Source of the DNA: Stictocephala bisonia
Taxonomy: Eukaryota > Arthropoda > Insecta > Hemiptera > Membracidae
Direction of reading: 5' to 3'
NCBI GenBank assembly: GCA_035578905.1
Contig: JAQJVL010000256.1
Span: 610,286 to 674,285 of the forward strand
DNA: 64,000 nucleotides
The position numbers and the translations under genes are program-made. The notes below the pieces were generated by a model. That model ran no database searches and had not been told where the DNA came from. It saw only the letters and a list, made by a program, of their open reading frames with translations. This document shows, piece by piece, positions 32,136-44,189 of the stretch (positions are counted from its first letter, which is position 1; each line of letters begins with the position of its first letter).

Positions 32136-34485
32136 CTAGCTGACCCGGCGAACTTCGTACCACCTAACAATGAATCTGATAATGTGTTTATGTTAACATT
32201 TTGTGATGTAATAGCTTATGATGAAATTATTTTCAAGCACGTTTACATTATTAAATAATAATACATTAATATAGGCTACAATATAATTTAAATAACTCAC
32301 AGTTATTAAATATAGTATTTATAAAAAAAATAAACAAACATAAATCATTCAATATAGTCAATAAAGTTAATTTATTTATCAGTTGTGTTAGCATTATTCT
32401 TTAATGTTGAAGCCTTTATGGACATTAAGACCTTCATGGTTAAACTTTTAATTGTGAAGCACTTTGTGATAAACGACATTTTTAGTTTTTTTCTGAGGCG
32501 CAAGTACAAACAAATCGGATGGTTTGCCGACTCGTGAACATGCCACGTATAGTTGGCCGTGTGAAAAACACGCATTTTCTAGGTTCAATCCACAAACACT
32601 CAAAGATTGACCTTGTGCCTTATTTATGGTCATGGCAAATGCAAGACGAATTGGAAATTGTATTCTTTTAAATTCAAAGGGCATATCTGTAGGGATCATA
32701 GGAATCCTTGGAATTAGAACTTCCTCGCCTTTGTACTTTCCTTTTAGTATCTTTCCGTGAATTACATTGGTCATTAATTTTGTTATTACTAAACGTGTCC
32801 CATTGCATAGTCTCGGTTGGTTTTCCGTTTCGATTTTAACGTACATTTCGACGCAATATTGCTGAAACAGTCTACGAAATCGTAGCAAATAGTTGTCACT
32901 ATTGGGACGAATCATCAAACGATAAGCGTAAAAATTCATTGAGCTAAGCTTCTTGGTAGTTTCCTCACCATTCAACGGGTTTACCATCTTGATGTTGAAG
33001 TGGTATCCATCCTCTCCTTGCCAAAACATCAGTGGATACTGCAACGTGTCATATGATCGGTGTGTTTCATATATTCTTTGCAGTTGTCCAGTATCGCGAC
33101 GTGTAAGTATAATATCGCGAGTTTCCAGGTGTTCCCCAACTATTAGAATCGCAACTTCATCTACTGTTGGAGCGTTAAACCTGCGTTCGTGTGTTCCTAC
33201 TGGACGTTTATCTGCTTTGATCACCACTTTGTGATCACCATGTGACATGCGCTCCATAGCAGTCTTCAACAGATTAATTAATACATGGTGTTCATTAAGA
33301 AGCTGCTGAAGACCTTGAAGGATTTCTCTTCTTAGCGATGTGTTGATTTCTTGTCGTCGATCAAGCTGCTCCTCAACGTTGCCCATAAAATATATTTGTA
33401 AGAATTTAAAATCTCCACTTTCAGGAGGAAGCAATGATCCAATTCTATGGTGGATTTGGCCTTGAATTTTGAATGTTGGATTGAATCCAGATTTTCCAAT
33501 AATGTCTGCTCCGAATGAAGTCATCTGGAAACATCCATTGTAATTTTGGGTATTTGCTAAGAAATGACGTGATTGAGGTGTTTCACCACTAAGCAATGAG
33601 TTCAATAGCTCAGGTGGTGGTGTCAATATTGGCAGTTTTACTTTGCCACTAAGGCAGCACAATCCGGGAGTTTCTCCAGCAAACTTCAATGCTCCGCAGT
33701 GATCACAAACAATCTCCATAGGGCCAATGTCAACCGAATGGTGTGAGCTGTAATTCATTGTGGAATCGTATTGAAATGCAGCTAGTTTCAAATCAACGCG
33801 TGGAATATTTCTTCTTGCAAATCGTTGTTGATCTCTTAAAAAAGCCCGACGATTCCTCATTGCTAATCGAGCGGTTTCTCGGGCTGCATCTCTTTCTTCT
33901 GGAGTTAGCGTGGCACGACGTTGCGCCATATTAACTCGGCGTTCTTCTCGTGCGATTACACGATCCTCTTCATTCAATTGATTTTCAGTGATCTGTTGCC
34001 TAACTGAATTACGGCTACGTTGGGAAAGGTCAGACACTCTGGGTCGGGGCATTGTTATAAGAGTATCACCCCGTAATAAAAAGTATAAATAAACATTTAA
34101 CTAAAAACATTTTACAATTACATTTGACAACAAATATTCGTAAAAAACAAATGGATTAGAAACCTATTTGATAGCTCTCATTTGTTATGCATAGATTTGT
34201 TTTTAAAAATTAGGTTATCATTACAACAGCTGTTTCCTTAATTTAATTTAATCAAGAAATGACAAACATGGCATGGTAAACAAAATAAAACATTCTTCAA
34301 TAAGATTAACATGTAAACTGCAAAGGGCCATAGGACGCTTCCCTTACGGCTTTTTGAAACGGAAATAGGCTATTATGTTATTCTAGTACCTAAGGAATAT
34401 CCCTGTAAATTTTCATGCCAATTGGTTCAGTAGTTTTCTAGTTATAAACGCTGTAACTAACACAACTTTCTTTTATGTATATAGA
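32136..34485 (-). mobile_element. Non-autonomous Helitron with a fused ORF (2350 bp)
   Basis: On the minus strand it starts TCTATATACATAAAAGAAAG after A (5' end at 34485) and ends CGAAGTTCGCCGGGTCAGCTAG-like before T (3' end at 32136), with a CGAAGTTCG palindrome just inside. Both ends and the A/T target fit Helitrons. It contains one long ORF that is an internally deleted RepHel protein. The sharp ends and open frame suggest a fairly recent insertion in intron 8, in the same orientation as Tg. Confidence 0.9.
32448..34052 (-). CDS. Internally deleted Helitron RepHel protein (534 aa)
   Basis: Residues about 1-410 are the N-terminal part of an insect Helitron protein: a charged MPRPRV start, an arginine-rich tract, a CDHCGA..CC zinc-finger-like motif near residue 115 and FRRLFQQYCVEMYVKIETE at the start of the Helitron-like N domain. 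At about 410 it jumps directly to the helicase C-terminus: PRLCNGTRL, IPRIPMIPTDMPFEFKR, FAMTINKAQGQSLSVCGLNL and LYVACSRVGKPSDLF (helicase motifs V-VI). The HUH nuclease core and helicase motifs I-IV, some 900 residues in full proteins, are missing, so it cannot act as a transposase. The frame is intact across the junction (near 32822). Confidence 0.85.
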   Translation of the reverse strand: MPRPRVSDLSQRSRNSVRQQITENQLNEEDRVIAREERRVNMAQRRATLTPEERDAARETARLAMRNRRAFLRDQQRFARRNIPRVDLKLAAFQYDSTMNYSSHHSVDIGPMEIVCDHCGALKFAGETPGLCCLSGKVKLPILTPPPELLNSLLSGETPQSRHFLANTQNYNGCFQMTSFGADIIGKSGFNPTFKIQGQIHHRIGSLLPPESGDFKFLQIYFMGNVEEQLDRRQEINTSLRREILQGLQQLLNEHHVLINLLKTAMERMSHGDHKVVIKADKRPVGTHERRFNAPTVDEVAILIVGEHLETRDIILTRRDTGQLQRIYETHRSYDTLQYPLMFWQGEDGYHFNIKMVNPLNGEETTKKLSSMNFYAYRLMIRPNSDNYLLRFRRLFQQYCVEMYVKIETENQPRLCNGTRLVITKLMTNVIHGKILKGKYKGEEVLIPRIPMIPTDMPFEFKRIQFPIRLAFAMTINKAQGQSLSVCGLNLENACFSHGQLYVACSRVGKPSDLFVLAPQKKTKNVVYHKVLHN

Positions 34486-34559
34486 TTAGACGCCATCCAG
34501 ATGATTTTGAAAACACAACACATATTTAACATAGAAATGCCTATGTTTAATCTATACCT

Positions 34560-35475
34560 GACATTGAGATAATAAATGGTTCCAAAGAATTGGCACAAAA
34601 ATTCCTCCATATTAAACACCAAAAAATCAAAACTTTGAACATTACCAATTTGCTTCCGAAATATGTTTTTATTTTTTCATAACTCAAAAACTAGTCAAGT
34701 ATGGACATGTGATTTTTACTAAAATATTTTAAATTGTAATTCACATTTTTTTTGAAATTGTAATTAAAATCGTTTGAGAAAATTTCGTTTTCGTATTTTT
34801 TTGACCATAAAAATAAAAGAAACTAAAGCTTAAAAAATGGAAAAATTGCCTGGAATTATTGGCTAAATACACTTACATACAAAATTTCATAAAAAGTGAT
34901 CCATCCGTTTGGTCTCCAGCGAATTGCACATACACACAGACACATATACGGACAGACACCAACATTTTCTTTGGAAAAAAACACGATTTTTGGGTTCAGG
35001 GGCCCCTCCAATGAATTTTAAGACCAACTTGTAAAAACTGTTTTTTTTATGATCACAATACTTTCTATATGCTAAAGCGTATGGGAGAAAGTGAAAATGA
35101 ACAAAGAAAGTACGGATAATATGTTTTGAGTATAAATTTTATAAAATTCATCTAGAGAGAAGAGAGATATCGGGAAAATATAACCTCCCGTCACTTGAGA
35201 TAAGTTGGTGAAGTGATTGAGTTTGTACAAGATTTATAAAGAGATTGAGGCAACCTTTTAAAGGTCACTGATTTCTGATTAATGCTTAAGAACTATTTGA
35301 TTTAACCAATAAAAGTTTAAGAAGTTGAGATCGACCCAGTGATGTACACTTGAGTGGTCAACAGCTTAGAGATTAATCTTTGCTTACTTTTCAACTTTCT
35401 CAGGTCGTTCGACCTACTTTATCTTCTACTCGTGAACATTTAATGACGATTTTAATGAACACAAACTTTTAGTTT
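34560..35475 (+). repeat. Family G interspersed repeat (forward copy, intron 8)
   Basis: About 0.9 kb. Landmarks: ACTAGTCAAGTATGGACATG, CATCCGTTTGGTCTCCAGCG, ACACAGACACATATACGGAC, GGGTTCAGGGGCCCCTCC, GGGAGAAAGTGAAAATGAAC and a distal part ending CACAAACTTTTAG. It is the inverted partner of 46505-47340. No protein is encoded; the class is unknown. Confidence 0.85.
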
Positions 35476-35559
35476 GATTCGTATTAACTTTAAAAAAAAT
35501 ATTAATTGTCAAATTATATATTAAATTGATTTTTAAAGCGATTACGATTCGAACATAAT

Positions 35560-35770
35560 AAATCGCTGCACATACACCTCGAACATAAGGTCTCCAGTGA
35601 ACTGCACATACACACGGACAGATACACATACGGACAAACACCAACTTTTTTCGAAAAAAAACACTTGATTGGTTCAAGGGATCCTAAAATGGATTGTTAA
35701 ACCAACTTGTAAAAAAGTTTTGGACGATCACAATACTTTCTCTATGTTAGCACATATGAGAGAAAGTGAA
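35560..35770 (+). repeat. Family G fragment
   Basis: Repeats the GGTCTCCAGTGAACTGCACA to GAGAAAGTGAAACGTGAAC section right after the longer copy. Confidence 0.7.
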
Positions 35771-36289
35771 ACGTGAACGACAATTTAAAATCTTATTGTA
35801 TTTAATCTATTATTCTTAAAGATTGTAGTTGATTAAATTGAAGCTTCATAAAAAAACGTTTCTCAATCTAAACAAAACCAACTACTCTAGCAGCACTTTT
35901 GTCCAGGCCTTCTCTCAGTACTGTGCTTTCATTATAATTTAAGATAAAACACGTACTTTGCATACTCAATTCATTCACTTTAGTCATTTTCCTAACTACA
36001 CCACTTTCATTTTAATCTAAATAATTCACATTTTCATTTTGAATGAAAGATAAATAGACGTTATCAACAGTTGTAACGTTCCTTTTATAGTATATAATAC
36101 ATTATTTCGTTCAATTCAATTAAAATTGGCTTACAAATTTCCACGACCAAGTTTAGATGGAAGTCTTGAAGGATCACTACATACTTGGGAATGGTGAAGC
36201 CAATAAAATTTATTTTACTATCTAGATTTCGGTTCAATACAAAAATTAAAAGTATAATTTTACTAATATTCTACAATTGGTTCGGACAT
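35771..36289. other. Intron 8, no feature seen
   Basis: AT-rich. Confidence 0.35.
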
Positions 36290-36790
36290 ATTGCGGTCTG
36301 CTTGTTATATATAGCGCGTATAGGGGTTTCAGCAGCAGAGGAAAACGTCACCACTCCACTGCCAAACATCACGAGCATGACTAACTTCCGCCTTGAAGCG
36401 TTTAACTTTTGTAACAGTGTTTATTTCTGAAAAATAACTGTTAAGAACTTTACAAATTTGTTTTATCGTTACTTGTTGTTTGTGTTATTGTTCATTGTAT
36501 TGATGTTCGTATTCATAGTTATTTTAAAACTATATAATGATATACTTTAATTGTTTTAAGCTTTATTCGCTAGTGTTGAAATATCAAACGAATGGTTATA
36601 GCTGCTGATGACGTAATGGCCGGGCTTATTACACCCAGGTGGGGTATCAAATAAATAGTATTCTCCTTTAATTATTAATATACCGTCAAATTTTAGAAGA
36701 AGGCTATGTTTATATGCTTCACTGCCTCCAAAACCAAAATTAGTGGTCATACTGCATAAGAATACTGGCGAGGGCGTAGGCCGATCTTAC
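36290..36790 (+). repeat. Family K foldback, partial copy
   Basis: GGGGTTTCAGCAGCAGAGG, CATGACTAACTTCCGCCTTG and GCTGCTGATGACGTAATGGC match, in order, the left half of the 56.84-58.24 kb element. Confidence 0.65.
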
Positions 36791-37043
36791 TCACGAGGCG
36801 AGATGCCGGGATTCACAAATGGGACTATAGCAAAGTGCCTTGGTGAGGCCGCAGTCCGAACTTTGACCTGCGTGGCCGTAGGCCGATTTCCACAAAGGGG
36901 CCTTTAGCAGAGTGTCTTGACGAGACCGTAGGCCGAGCAGGGGCTAAAAGCAGAGTTCCTAGGCGAGACCGCAGGCCGGGCTTATCTCACGAGCGTAGTG
37001 AGTGACGGGGTTGGCACACGAAGCGTGCTGGGATGTCCCCTAG
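36791..37043 (+). mobile_element. Helitron-like 3' end with GC-rich modules
   Basis: Three to four modules of GCGAGACCGTAGGCCGAG type, then GCACACGAAGCGTGCTGG and GATGTCCCCTAG before T. The hairpin CACGAAGCGTG near CTAG fits a Helitron 3' end. No 5' end found. Confidence 0.55.
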
Positions 37044-37091
37044 TTTCATATATAACATTGTTTCGTATACATACACACATTTTGTTTAGGT

Positions 37092-37325
37092 TTCAGTGGG
37101 CAAGTGATACGCTACTCGTCTTAGGAGCTTGTTGTCTCGGGTTCGATTCCCGGGAGGGGGGAGGGGGTGGAATAATTAAATGCACCTCAAGTCCCACGGT
37201 GTTAATCCAAGGGGGAGTTGGGGAGCTACCACTTCAGTCGCAAACCCTGGGGTAATGAACGCTGGAATTAACGGATTCGAGACCCGATGTGCTAACCACA
37301 CATCTCCAGCACGCGCGGTCTTTGT
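37092..37325 (+). repeat. tRNA-like SINE family F
   Basis: GTGGGCAAGTGATACGCTAC head and CTCGGGTTCGATTCCCGGGA box B stem-loop; a second GATTCGAGACCC is further on. Confidence 0.6.
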
Positions 37326-37362
37326 GAGCTGATTGAAAGTTATTATTTTACTTAGATTTATA

Positions 37363-37851
37363 TGCAGGGTGTCACAAAACAGGAGTCCTGTCTGTTAATT
37401 TTCAGATTCTAAACCTAATTTTGAACACAAAATGAAAGGTAACATGGTTTTAAAATTCCCCTCCGTTGAGTGTCTATATGTCTTTTCACATTATTTACAA
37501 AAACGCTATTATTTCAAGATTAGTTTGATAGAACGATTCATAATTATACTTACTTCTTTACGTAAAATGTTAGATGTGTTCAGCCACTTTAAATTGTAGT
37601 CATTTAATATTTTAAAACAATTTTTAGTTACAATGTATTTGGTGATATATTAATAACCGTAATGTAAATAAAAGTAAACAATTTCAATTCTGTTGGTCAA
37701 ATTGTTCTTGAGTTATTCATTTTTACGTAAATAAAGTCAGCTGGACACTAAACAGAGCATAACCCGAAAAAAATGTTCACTTCATTTTTGCCCTAAATTA
37801 GTTATAGAATCCAAAAATGTATAGCCAGGACACCTTTTTTGACATCCAGTA
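37363..37851. mobile_element. MITE with CAGGGTGTC ends (copy 1)
   Basis: The left CAGGGTGTCACAAAA and right TTTTTTGACATCCAG ends are inverted; the flanks are TATG and TATA. Inside is AT-rich and non-coding. Confidence 0.6.
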
Positions 37852-38079
37852 TATAAAAACAAGCATATTTTACACTAAAATAAAATGACGAAGTATTTTT
37901 AACTGAGTTAAATAATGAATGATATGTAATTTCCGTGCCAACTACTAGAAAGGTGTTAAACATATATATACATATCGTAATTTATTTCAGCTCTATTTTT
38001 TAATATTCGTATTTCAACAAAGATTTGTTAGTATAAATCAATACACACTGATCAAATTGGTCTGAGAAGAAAGTGTTGT

Positions 38080-38450
38080 AATTGTAGCCGATAGATTCCT
38101 CTTAATACCGACTTGGCGTCCACTCAATGGTTGCCATCGACGTGGACTTTACTAGATAAGTCTGGGTTGTTCATGTTTGGTGGTAGTCAGTGCCCGGATG
38201 TTGTATAGGGAAGAGAACTGAGTATCAGGTGGTAAATAGCTGAAAATCATACCAATATTACGTGGTTCGGATTCCACATAAAACTGTAGGTCCCTTAGTT
38301 GCCATTAATAAATGGCCTTTTCTGAGCATAATTCTAACTCAGTTAGTAACCAGACTACATAGGTCATCCACTAGTCCTATACTCATCTAATCATTCATGT
38401 TCGCCTTAAAATACGCACAAAGTTGTGTCGGCGTCTCGTATCTAAGAATT
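38080..38450 (+). repeat. SINE-like family A copy
   Basis: GACTTGGCGTCCACTCAATG, GTTGCCATCGACGTGGAC, ACGTGGTTCGGATTCCACAT, CGCACAAAGTTGTGTCGGCG. Confidence 0.8.
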
Positions 38451-39177
38451 AATCTAAGTTAATTCATAAAAACTTGTCATCAATATACGCATGAGTTCGT
38501 TGAATGTTTATGAGGAAATGTACACCTTCTCCCAAAGTGAGGCCGACTGTATCATTTTAAAAGTCATTAACGAATAAAATAATTAAAATAAACGATGAGT
38601 TGCGTTATTTGTCCGTCGTTGACCAAGTGCCTGATGAATATGGAACCCAACAACGATATTTGCAATTTTTAACCATTATATAACGTTATAGGTTTGGTTA
38701 AAGCTTTGTTCGAGTTAACCACAGTCAACAAGCCCGGTATGTTTTGATGTTGCCAATAATCCCCTCCAACTAATAGCCCTCCCAGAAACCAAAACAGAGG
38801 GCTTGGTCATGTGCTTTGCTGTTATAACAGCGGCTGTTTTCATAGAATCTCGGACATATCACGATTAAAACGCACTTTGACAATACTTAAATATTAAGTT
38901 CAAACGCGGTTTTTATTTATCAATTTTCATGAAATTGAAATATTTCAGATTATTTAACTTAATATTTTCAATTTTGTCAATTATCTAGACTTATTAATTG
39001 GTTAATTATCATTTTTATAGAGTGATTCTAGGTTCGTTCCCAACTATGATTATTCAAATAATTTTACTGACTGATTACTATATTTTGCCATTAATTATTT
39101 TTAGAAGAGATTTCTAAACAAAAATAATCTTACCGTTGGCTAAATGTATATTTTACAAAATATCTTCCCTCATACTT
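38451..39177. other. Intron 8, no feature seen
   Basis: AT-rich. Confidence 0.35.
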
Positions 39178-39410
39178 AAGAGAGAAAGTGACCGAGCGCT
39201 GTTAGATATAGCGCACGTTCAAATCTTGGCCTTGACTATTATCAGCTGTTCATTTGTCATTGGGCTATTAATTAATGACACTTTCTAAGGAATAGTCGGC
39301 CTTAGTTTGTAATAATGACTACATTCGCTCATCTACACTCATCACACTCATTCGAAATCCATATTCGCCCATATCTTGACGATCGGCGTCTTATGAATAA
39401 ATAAAAAAAT
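39178..39410 (+). repeat. SINE family B (copy 2)
   Basis: GTGACCGAGCGCTGTTAGAT head, CACGTTCAAATCTTGGCC box B and the shared TAAGGAATAGTCGGCCTTAG tail. Confidence 0.75.
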
Positions 39411-39424
39411 AAAAGTTTTTATCA

Positions 39425-39500
39425 GTATTATTCACCAGTACTGTACTGGTTCCCCCCTTATTGCCTGTAAAGTTCCCCACACAGATTATTAGTCTATGGA
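39425..39500 (-). repeat. SINE family D fragment
   Basis: CACCAGTACTGTACTGGTTC and the ACAGATTATTAGTCTATGGA end match copies at 30.1 and 54.0 kb. Confidence 0.5.
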
Positions 39501-39572
39501 GAATGGTAGAGTAAGGGTTTTAAGAGATCAGCTTCTCCTTAAAAAGGCTAATGGCCTTATATTACACATGTA

Positions 39573-40091
39573 CGGGGTGTCTAATAAAAAGGTGTCCTTC
39601 AAGTTAATTTTCGGATTCTACACCTGATTAAAGGAAAAAATGAAGGGTACAGGAATTTTTAACTCCACTTAGTTTAGTTTCTATCTCTCCTTTCATGTTT
39701 TACAAAGCAATAACAACTTAAGAACGGTTTGACCGAATAACTTAAAATGCTGCTCACTTTTTTACTAAACAACAAAATTAACTATTGAGTAATTTCAGAC
39801 ATTTTAACTATATGGTGATTTATATTTGGATATTTGGAGTTAAACACTTTAAAAGGCCACAATTTATATCGGTTAAAGATAACACAATCGATATTTTTTC
39901 GCTGTTTATTTTTACAAATTCTTATGTATAGAATTATGCAAAATTTTAAGTCACTCGGACAAACAGTTCTGGAGTTTTTTCCTTTAAAAAATAGAGCAAA
40001 ATAGGGGGAAATGGTATCCTTTATTTGCTTTACTAAATTAAGTGTTTTATCCAACATTTAACAGACGGGACACGTTTTTAGTGACACCCTG
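39573..40091. mobile_element. MITE with CGGGGTGTC/GACACCCTG ends (copy 2)
   Basis: Inverted ends lie directly inside TA on each side (39571-39572 and 40092-40093), suggesting a Tc1/mariner-type TA target. 519 bp; no transposase. Confidence 0.7.
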
Positions 40092-40479
40092 TATAAATAT
40101 TAATGTGGTGCAGCTATTTTTAAGTTTATTGTCTTCTAGTATAGTGTCTCAATCAACTATTGTACGGGTTGGTAGATCATCAAATGTATAATGTTTGTAG
40201 GTTGATTACATCACTTAATGTTTGTTGGTTTAGTGGATGGGCCCTTGTGTATTATGATGATAAGTATCATCATCATGCGGAAGGTGGTTGGTATGTTATC
40301 TTCTGTACAAAAACTTATGTGGGTATGCCTATTATATTCGTAGTTAGGGTGGGTGGGACAAAATCTGTGATCATGTTCTAGTGTAGACTATTAGTATTTA
40401 TTAGATGATTATCGATGTATGTATGTGGAAGTTGAGTGGCCACTGTATATTATTTTCGAAGTAAGATAGGCGTGCCCCG

Positions 40480-40796
40480 TTCAAACACTAGTGACACAGT
40501 GCTGTAATCCAGCTACTTGGGGGGAAATGTGCTGTGGAGATTGTAGGCGATATGTTGTATGCTCAGTCACTTAAATACCGACATGGCGTCTGCTCAATGC
40601 ATGTCATCAATGAGGATACTATTAGAGATGCCTGGGTTGTCCGTGTTGGTTGGCAGTCAGGGTCCGGATGTTGTTTAGGGATGAGAACTGAGTGTCAGGT
40701 TTATCATTAGCTGCAAATCAGACAAATACTGAGTGTTTCGGATTCCACGTAAAGCTGTAGGTCTCTTAGTGGCCGTGGATAATGGGCTGTTTCTGA
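40480..40796 (+). repeat. SINE-like family A copy
   Basis: GACACAGTGCTGTAATCCAG head, GACATGGCGTCTGCTCAATG and GCCGTGGATAATGGGCTG; it joins directly to a family B copy. Confidence 0.75.
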
Positions 40797-40990
40797 GGAA
40801 CATTATGGGTCTGTTCGTAGTTGGTTAAAGCCCAGCCTCATAAGCTGAAGGTTCCCATTTCGATCATAGCCTAATCAGAGGCATAACAAATTTTGAAATT
40901 CATCTGCTGATAACCATCGTTTGTCATTTCTCATTGGTCTATCAATAAATGGTTCTTTCAAGGGACAGCCAGTTTAGTTAACACAGAGCA
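40797..40990 (+). repeat. SINE family B (copy 3)
   Basis: TTCGTAGTTGGTTAAAGCCC head, GAAGGTTCCCATTTCGATC box B. Confidence 0.7.
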
Positions 40991-41129
40991 TCTAAACTCA
41001 TGTAATCAATCATTTATGTTTGGTCAAAAAACATTTTCTATAGTTTTCGATTTCAATTATTTTATACTAGCTATTAAATGCCTCCCAAGTAGTTCTTTCA
41101 TTAAAATGATTAACTTTATATACTCAACT

Positions 41130-41345
41130 TGTGGTTGTACTTTCACCCGGACGTTATATTTCAATCTAATCGCTACGCACACGTATAGCGAGACACAGCA
41201 CCCGCACCCGCAGGATTGCGCTTCAAAGACTTCCTGCAATTATACCTCACCCATCCCAGGCGAGTGGGGGGTCGAGTATCCGTGTGAGAGTACCTCGCGG
41301 TCAGACGTACAGTCAGCGCTGTGAGCGGAATTCAGTTGTCTCTAA
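41130..41345. other. GC-rich, CpG-containing patch in intron 8
   Basis: About 210 bp of much higher GC than its surroundings, some 300-500 bp past the exon 8 donor. Contains CACCCGCACCCGCAGG and GGCGAGTGGGGGGTCGAG. It is open on the plus strand for 102 codons but matches nothing I know. Confidence 0.4.
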
Positions 41346-41653
41346 AGCCGACCGAACCACCTTAAAATACGTTCAAGACTGATATAATAATCTGAATAAA
41401 ACCATGGTTTAAGGTGTAGCTAGGACTTGTGAGTGGACCACTATGTTTTGTTAGATATGTGAGGGTGGACTGATGAGTATCGTGTATGAGCCAACTGTGG
41501 GCCATACCTGCCTCTGAGTACAAGCAAAGTTGATATGCCATCCACTCAACTGACATCTACCTACCATTGACGTGCTTATTCATGCCTTATTCATGTTTTA
41601 ACGTGCAATTCATATAAATGTCCAGAATCCACATAAAAGGTTAGATCACTTAC

Positions 41654-41822
41654 TGGTATTGGTTGAGGGAAAGACGAGAGAACCCCCAGTCTGACTTCTC
41701 ATTCTCTTGAAAATGACAGATGTCTGCGTTGACTTCTGCGAAGACAAAGGGTGTGTCGTACAGGAAGCCGACTTCTCCACGGAGCACAGCCTCGACAGAA
41801 GCAGGACCACAACGGTACAAGT
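41654..41822 (-). CDS. Tg: Transglutaminase exon 8 (residues 423-478, core with Ca2+ site)
   Basis: Encodes [38 protein letters not shown] and FSRLSLNQY. (Y/C)CGP.SV.A...G and FVFAEVNAD are family signatures; the Asn and Asp of EVNAD belong to a known Ca2+ site. The acceptor is TTGTAG (AG at 41824-41823) and the donor TACCA|GTAAGT. It leaves two bases, so His479 is split across the 15-kb intron 8, the largest of the gene. Confidence 0.95.
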
Positions 41823-41829
41823 CTACAAG

Positions 41830-43215
41830 TATATCAGAGAAGAATCTAAGCATTATATTTCTCACAGTTATACTATTTATGTAGTCACCAACAATTATGT
41901 TCGATGCCATTAAGATTACGTGTCAGCCGGTTTGGTACACTGATATTTCAGATACTCTTTCTGTTTAAGAGTTTTTTTTTTTAACTAGTGATACGTTTCT
42001 GTTTATCTTTTCACTACAAACTCTGTTAAACTAGAAATAATGATAAAAAATATAATCAACTGAAACAACCACGTAAAATCGATCTAAAAAAAGTGAACGA
42101 TCAAACTTAGATCCAATTTCCAAGGCATCTATATATTTTTTTCCGTTTGAATATGAACTTTAGGAAAAATAGATGCTTGGTCGTGAGAAAAGTTTCATTC
42201 TTGCGTGGGCCATTTTTCAGATTTGCTTCTTTGTCTTTAGTGAATGGCGTTTATGTAATAAGTGAATGCTTTCATCTGAATAAGTTTTACTATTCAAGAG
42301 ATTGATGAGACATATATTTTTATTACTACAGAATTCGGTCTGAAAAAGAGACTTGCTTAGATAAGCACCCTTTTAAGTGGAAGAGGGCAGTGAGTATTAA
42401 AGGGATTGGAGAATAAGTTTCGAATAACGATTCCTCTAAAGCTAATAAGATAAATAAAAGTAAAAATTTCTTAGTTCTGTTATAATATTTACTCTTTAAC
42501 AAATTGTCTTGAACAAGATTCAAAAGCTCTGTAGTATGAGAAATCCATTCTACATTCAGTAAATGTGCCAAAAATATGAATAACCAAAAATTCATGGTGT
42601 AGTTTCATAACGCTGGTCTTAAACTTAAACTCACTGAATATTTTTATAAACAAGTCATATAAGTTTATGGTATTGTTTGTGTCAAGGATAAAAAGTAGGT
42701 TGGAGTGGTTAGGTCCCAAGGAATATGTATGTTTCTTTTAAAACACAACCCATGATTTGAAATAAAAATGACAAACAAAACATATGTCTATTACACATTT
42801 TATTAACATTAACATTTATTACTAGTATTTGCATGAGTTTAATGTCATTTTGTTAAGGTTTGTTTTAAAACGGTTTTGTTTTAAGATATTGCTCCACAAT
42901 AAACACTGTGTGGTCTTTGCTCAAAACCATGTTTCTAACCTCAACTTAAAGATATTGCACGAAATCCAAATAAAGAGAACAACAATGGAACAATGTAAAT
43001 CAGCTGAGAGCCAAAGAAGAAGAAGAACCAAGGGCTGCCAGCCTATGAACTTGTAATTATCTTAAACCTTCATTTTTCTGTTGTTTACATTGTTGCATTG
43101 TTCATTTTAAAAGAAACAGCCTGTATGACAGGTCTTTTATGCCTGTGTAATGATCCTGCACTTTCACGTTTAAAACCAATTAAAGATAAATAAACTTTAT
43201 TATGTTAAGTTATAC
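41830..43215. other. Intron 7, no feature seen
   Basis: AT-rich, short ORFs only. Confidence 0.35.
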
Positions 43216-43219
43216 CCAC

Positions 43220-43474
43220 CTCCACTTGCCTCCTGGGGCGTAGCATCGATGACCTGCCAGCCACCATAGCCTGGAGCCAGATCCGGTCTGGACATCCACG
43301 CGTCATTCCAAACGTGGTAGTTCCAGCAGGAGTCCCAGCACTCACCGTCCGGACCACCCTCTATCTCTTCTCCAGAAGTTGTGAAGTACTTGTCCACGGT
43401 CAAAGAACAGTTGGTGTCATGGGCCGACACATAGTTGGTGACGGACCGGCATGGTATCCCGAGAGCTCTGCACA
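43220..43474 (-). CDS. Tg: Transglutaminase exon 7 (residues 338-422, catalytic His and Asp)
   Basis: Encodes VCRALGIPCRSVTNYVSAHD, then WDSCWNYHVWNDAWMSRPDL and GGWQVIDATPQEASG. The catalytic His is in HVWND (about 391) and the Asp in VIDATPQ (about 414), 23 residues apart as in the family. With Cys328 the triad is complete, so an active enzyme is expected rather than a structural member such as protein 4.2. The acceptor is TTCTAG (AG at 43476-43475) and the donor GTGGAG|GTGGGT. Confidence 0.97.
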
Positions 43475-43479
43475 CTAGA

Positions 43480-44189
43480 AAGTCAAATTTTTACATTGAA
43501 ACTTAACTCTTAAAATTAGTTCAGTCTACGTGTCATAATGTTGGAAAGTATGAGACTCTATCAACATTTATTTTTGTAGCATATATACTTGACTTAAAAA
43601 TCTCTATGCATATGATATTTGAATAATAACTCTTTAAAAGCTTATTATAGCCCATAACTGTTATATTTTATAAATGTTTGAATAGACTTAAAATGAAATT
43701 GAATGAGTGTGTTTCAAATGTTACCAATTTTCTTTAGCATTAAAATTATGTTTCTTCCAATTCTGATATGCCCATGGTTAGAGCCTTTTTCGGAATGACA
43801 AGATGATCTAAATTTATCTTTAGGTAAACATTATACTATCCAACAATGGAGAATATGTCAAATATGCAAACAGAATAAACCAGTCTTGTTGATCCAACAA
43901 AAGGTTGTCAACATAATAAGGTGACCAGATTTCGCGGATGTCGAGGGCAGTCTCGAACTCGAACTTTGGACATGGATCACAAATTGTATGGAGGTCCATT
44001 CAGAATAACTATTAGTAAAAAACAACCAATTTGAATATTATTTTATATTTTAATGAAACATTCATCTAATTCATTAAATTTGTAAGTTTAAATAAAACTT
44101 TTAAAAAAGAATTTTGCTATTTCAATTTTAAACATACACTGTGTCACAAAAAGGCCCCGGTGGTTGTGACACCGTTCCACTCATCACTA
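43480..44189. other. Intron 6, upper part, no feature seen
   Basis: AT-rich; GGTGACCAGATTTCGCGGAT at about 43921-43940 may be an old element end but is not supported. Confidence 0.3.

Noticed and set aside
32953..33234. Plus-strand ORFs within the Helitron
   Set aside because: Antisense shadows of the 534-codon ORF.
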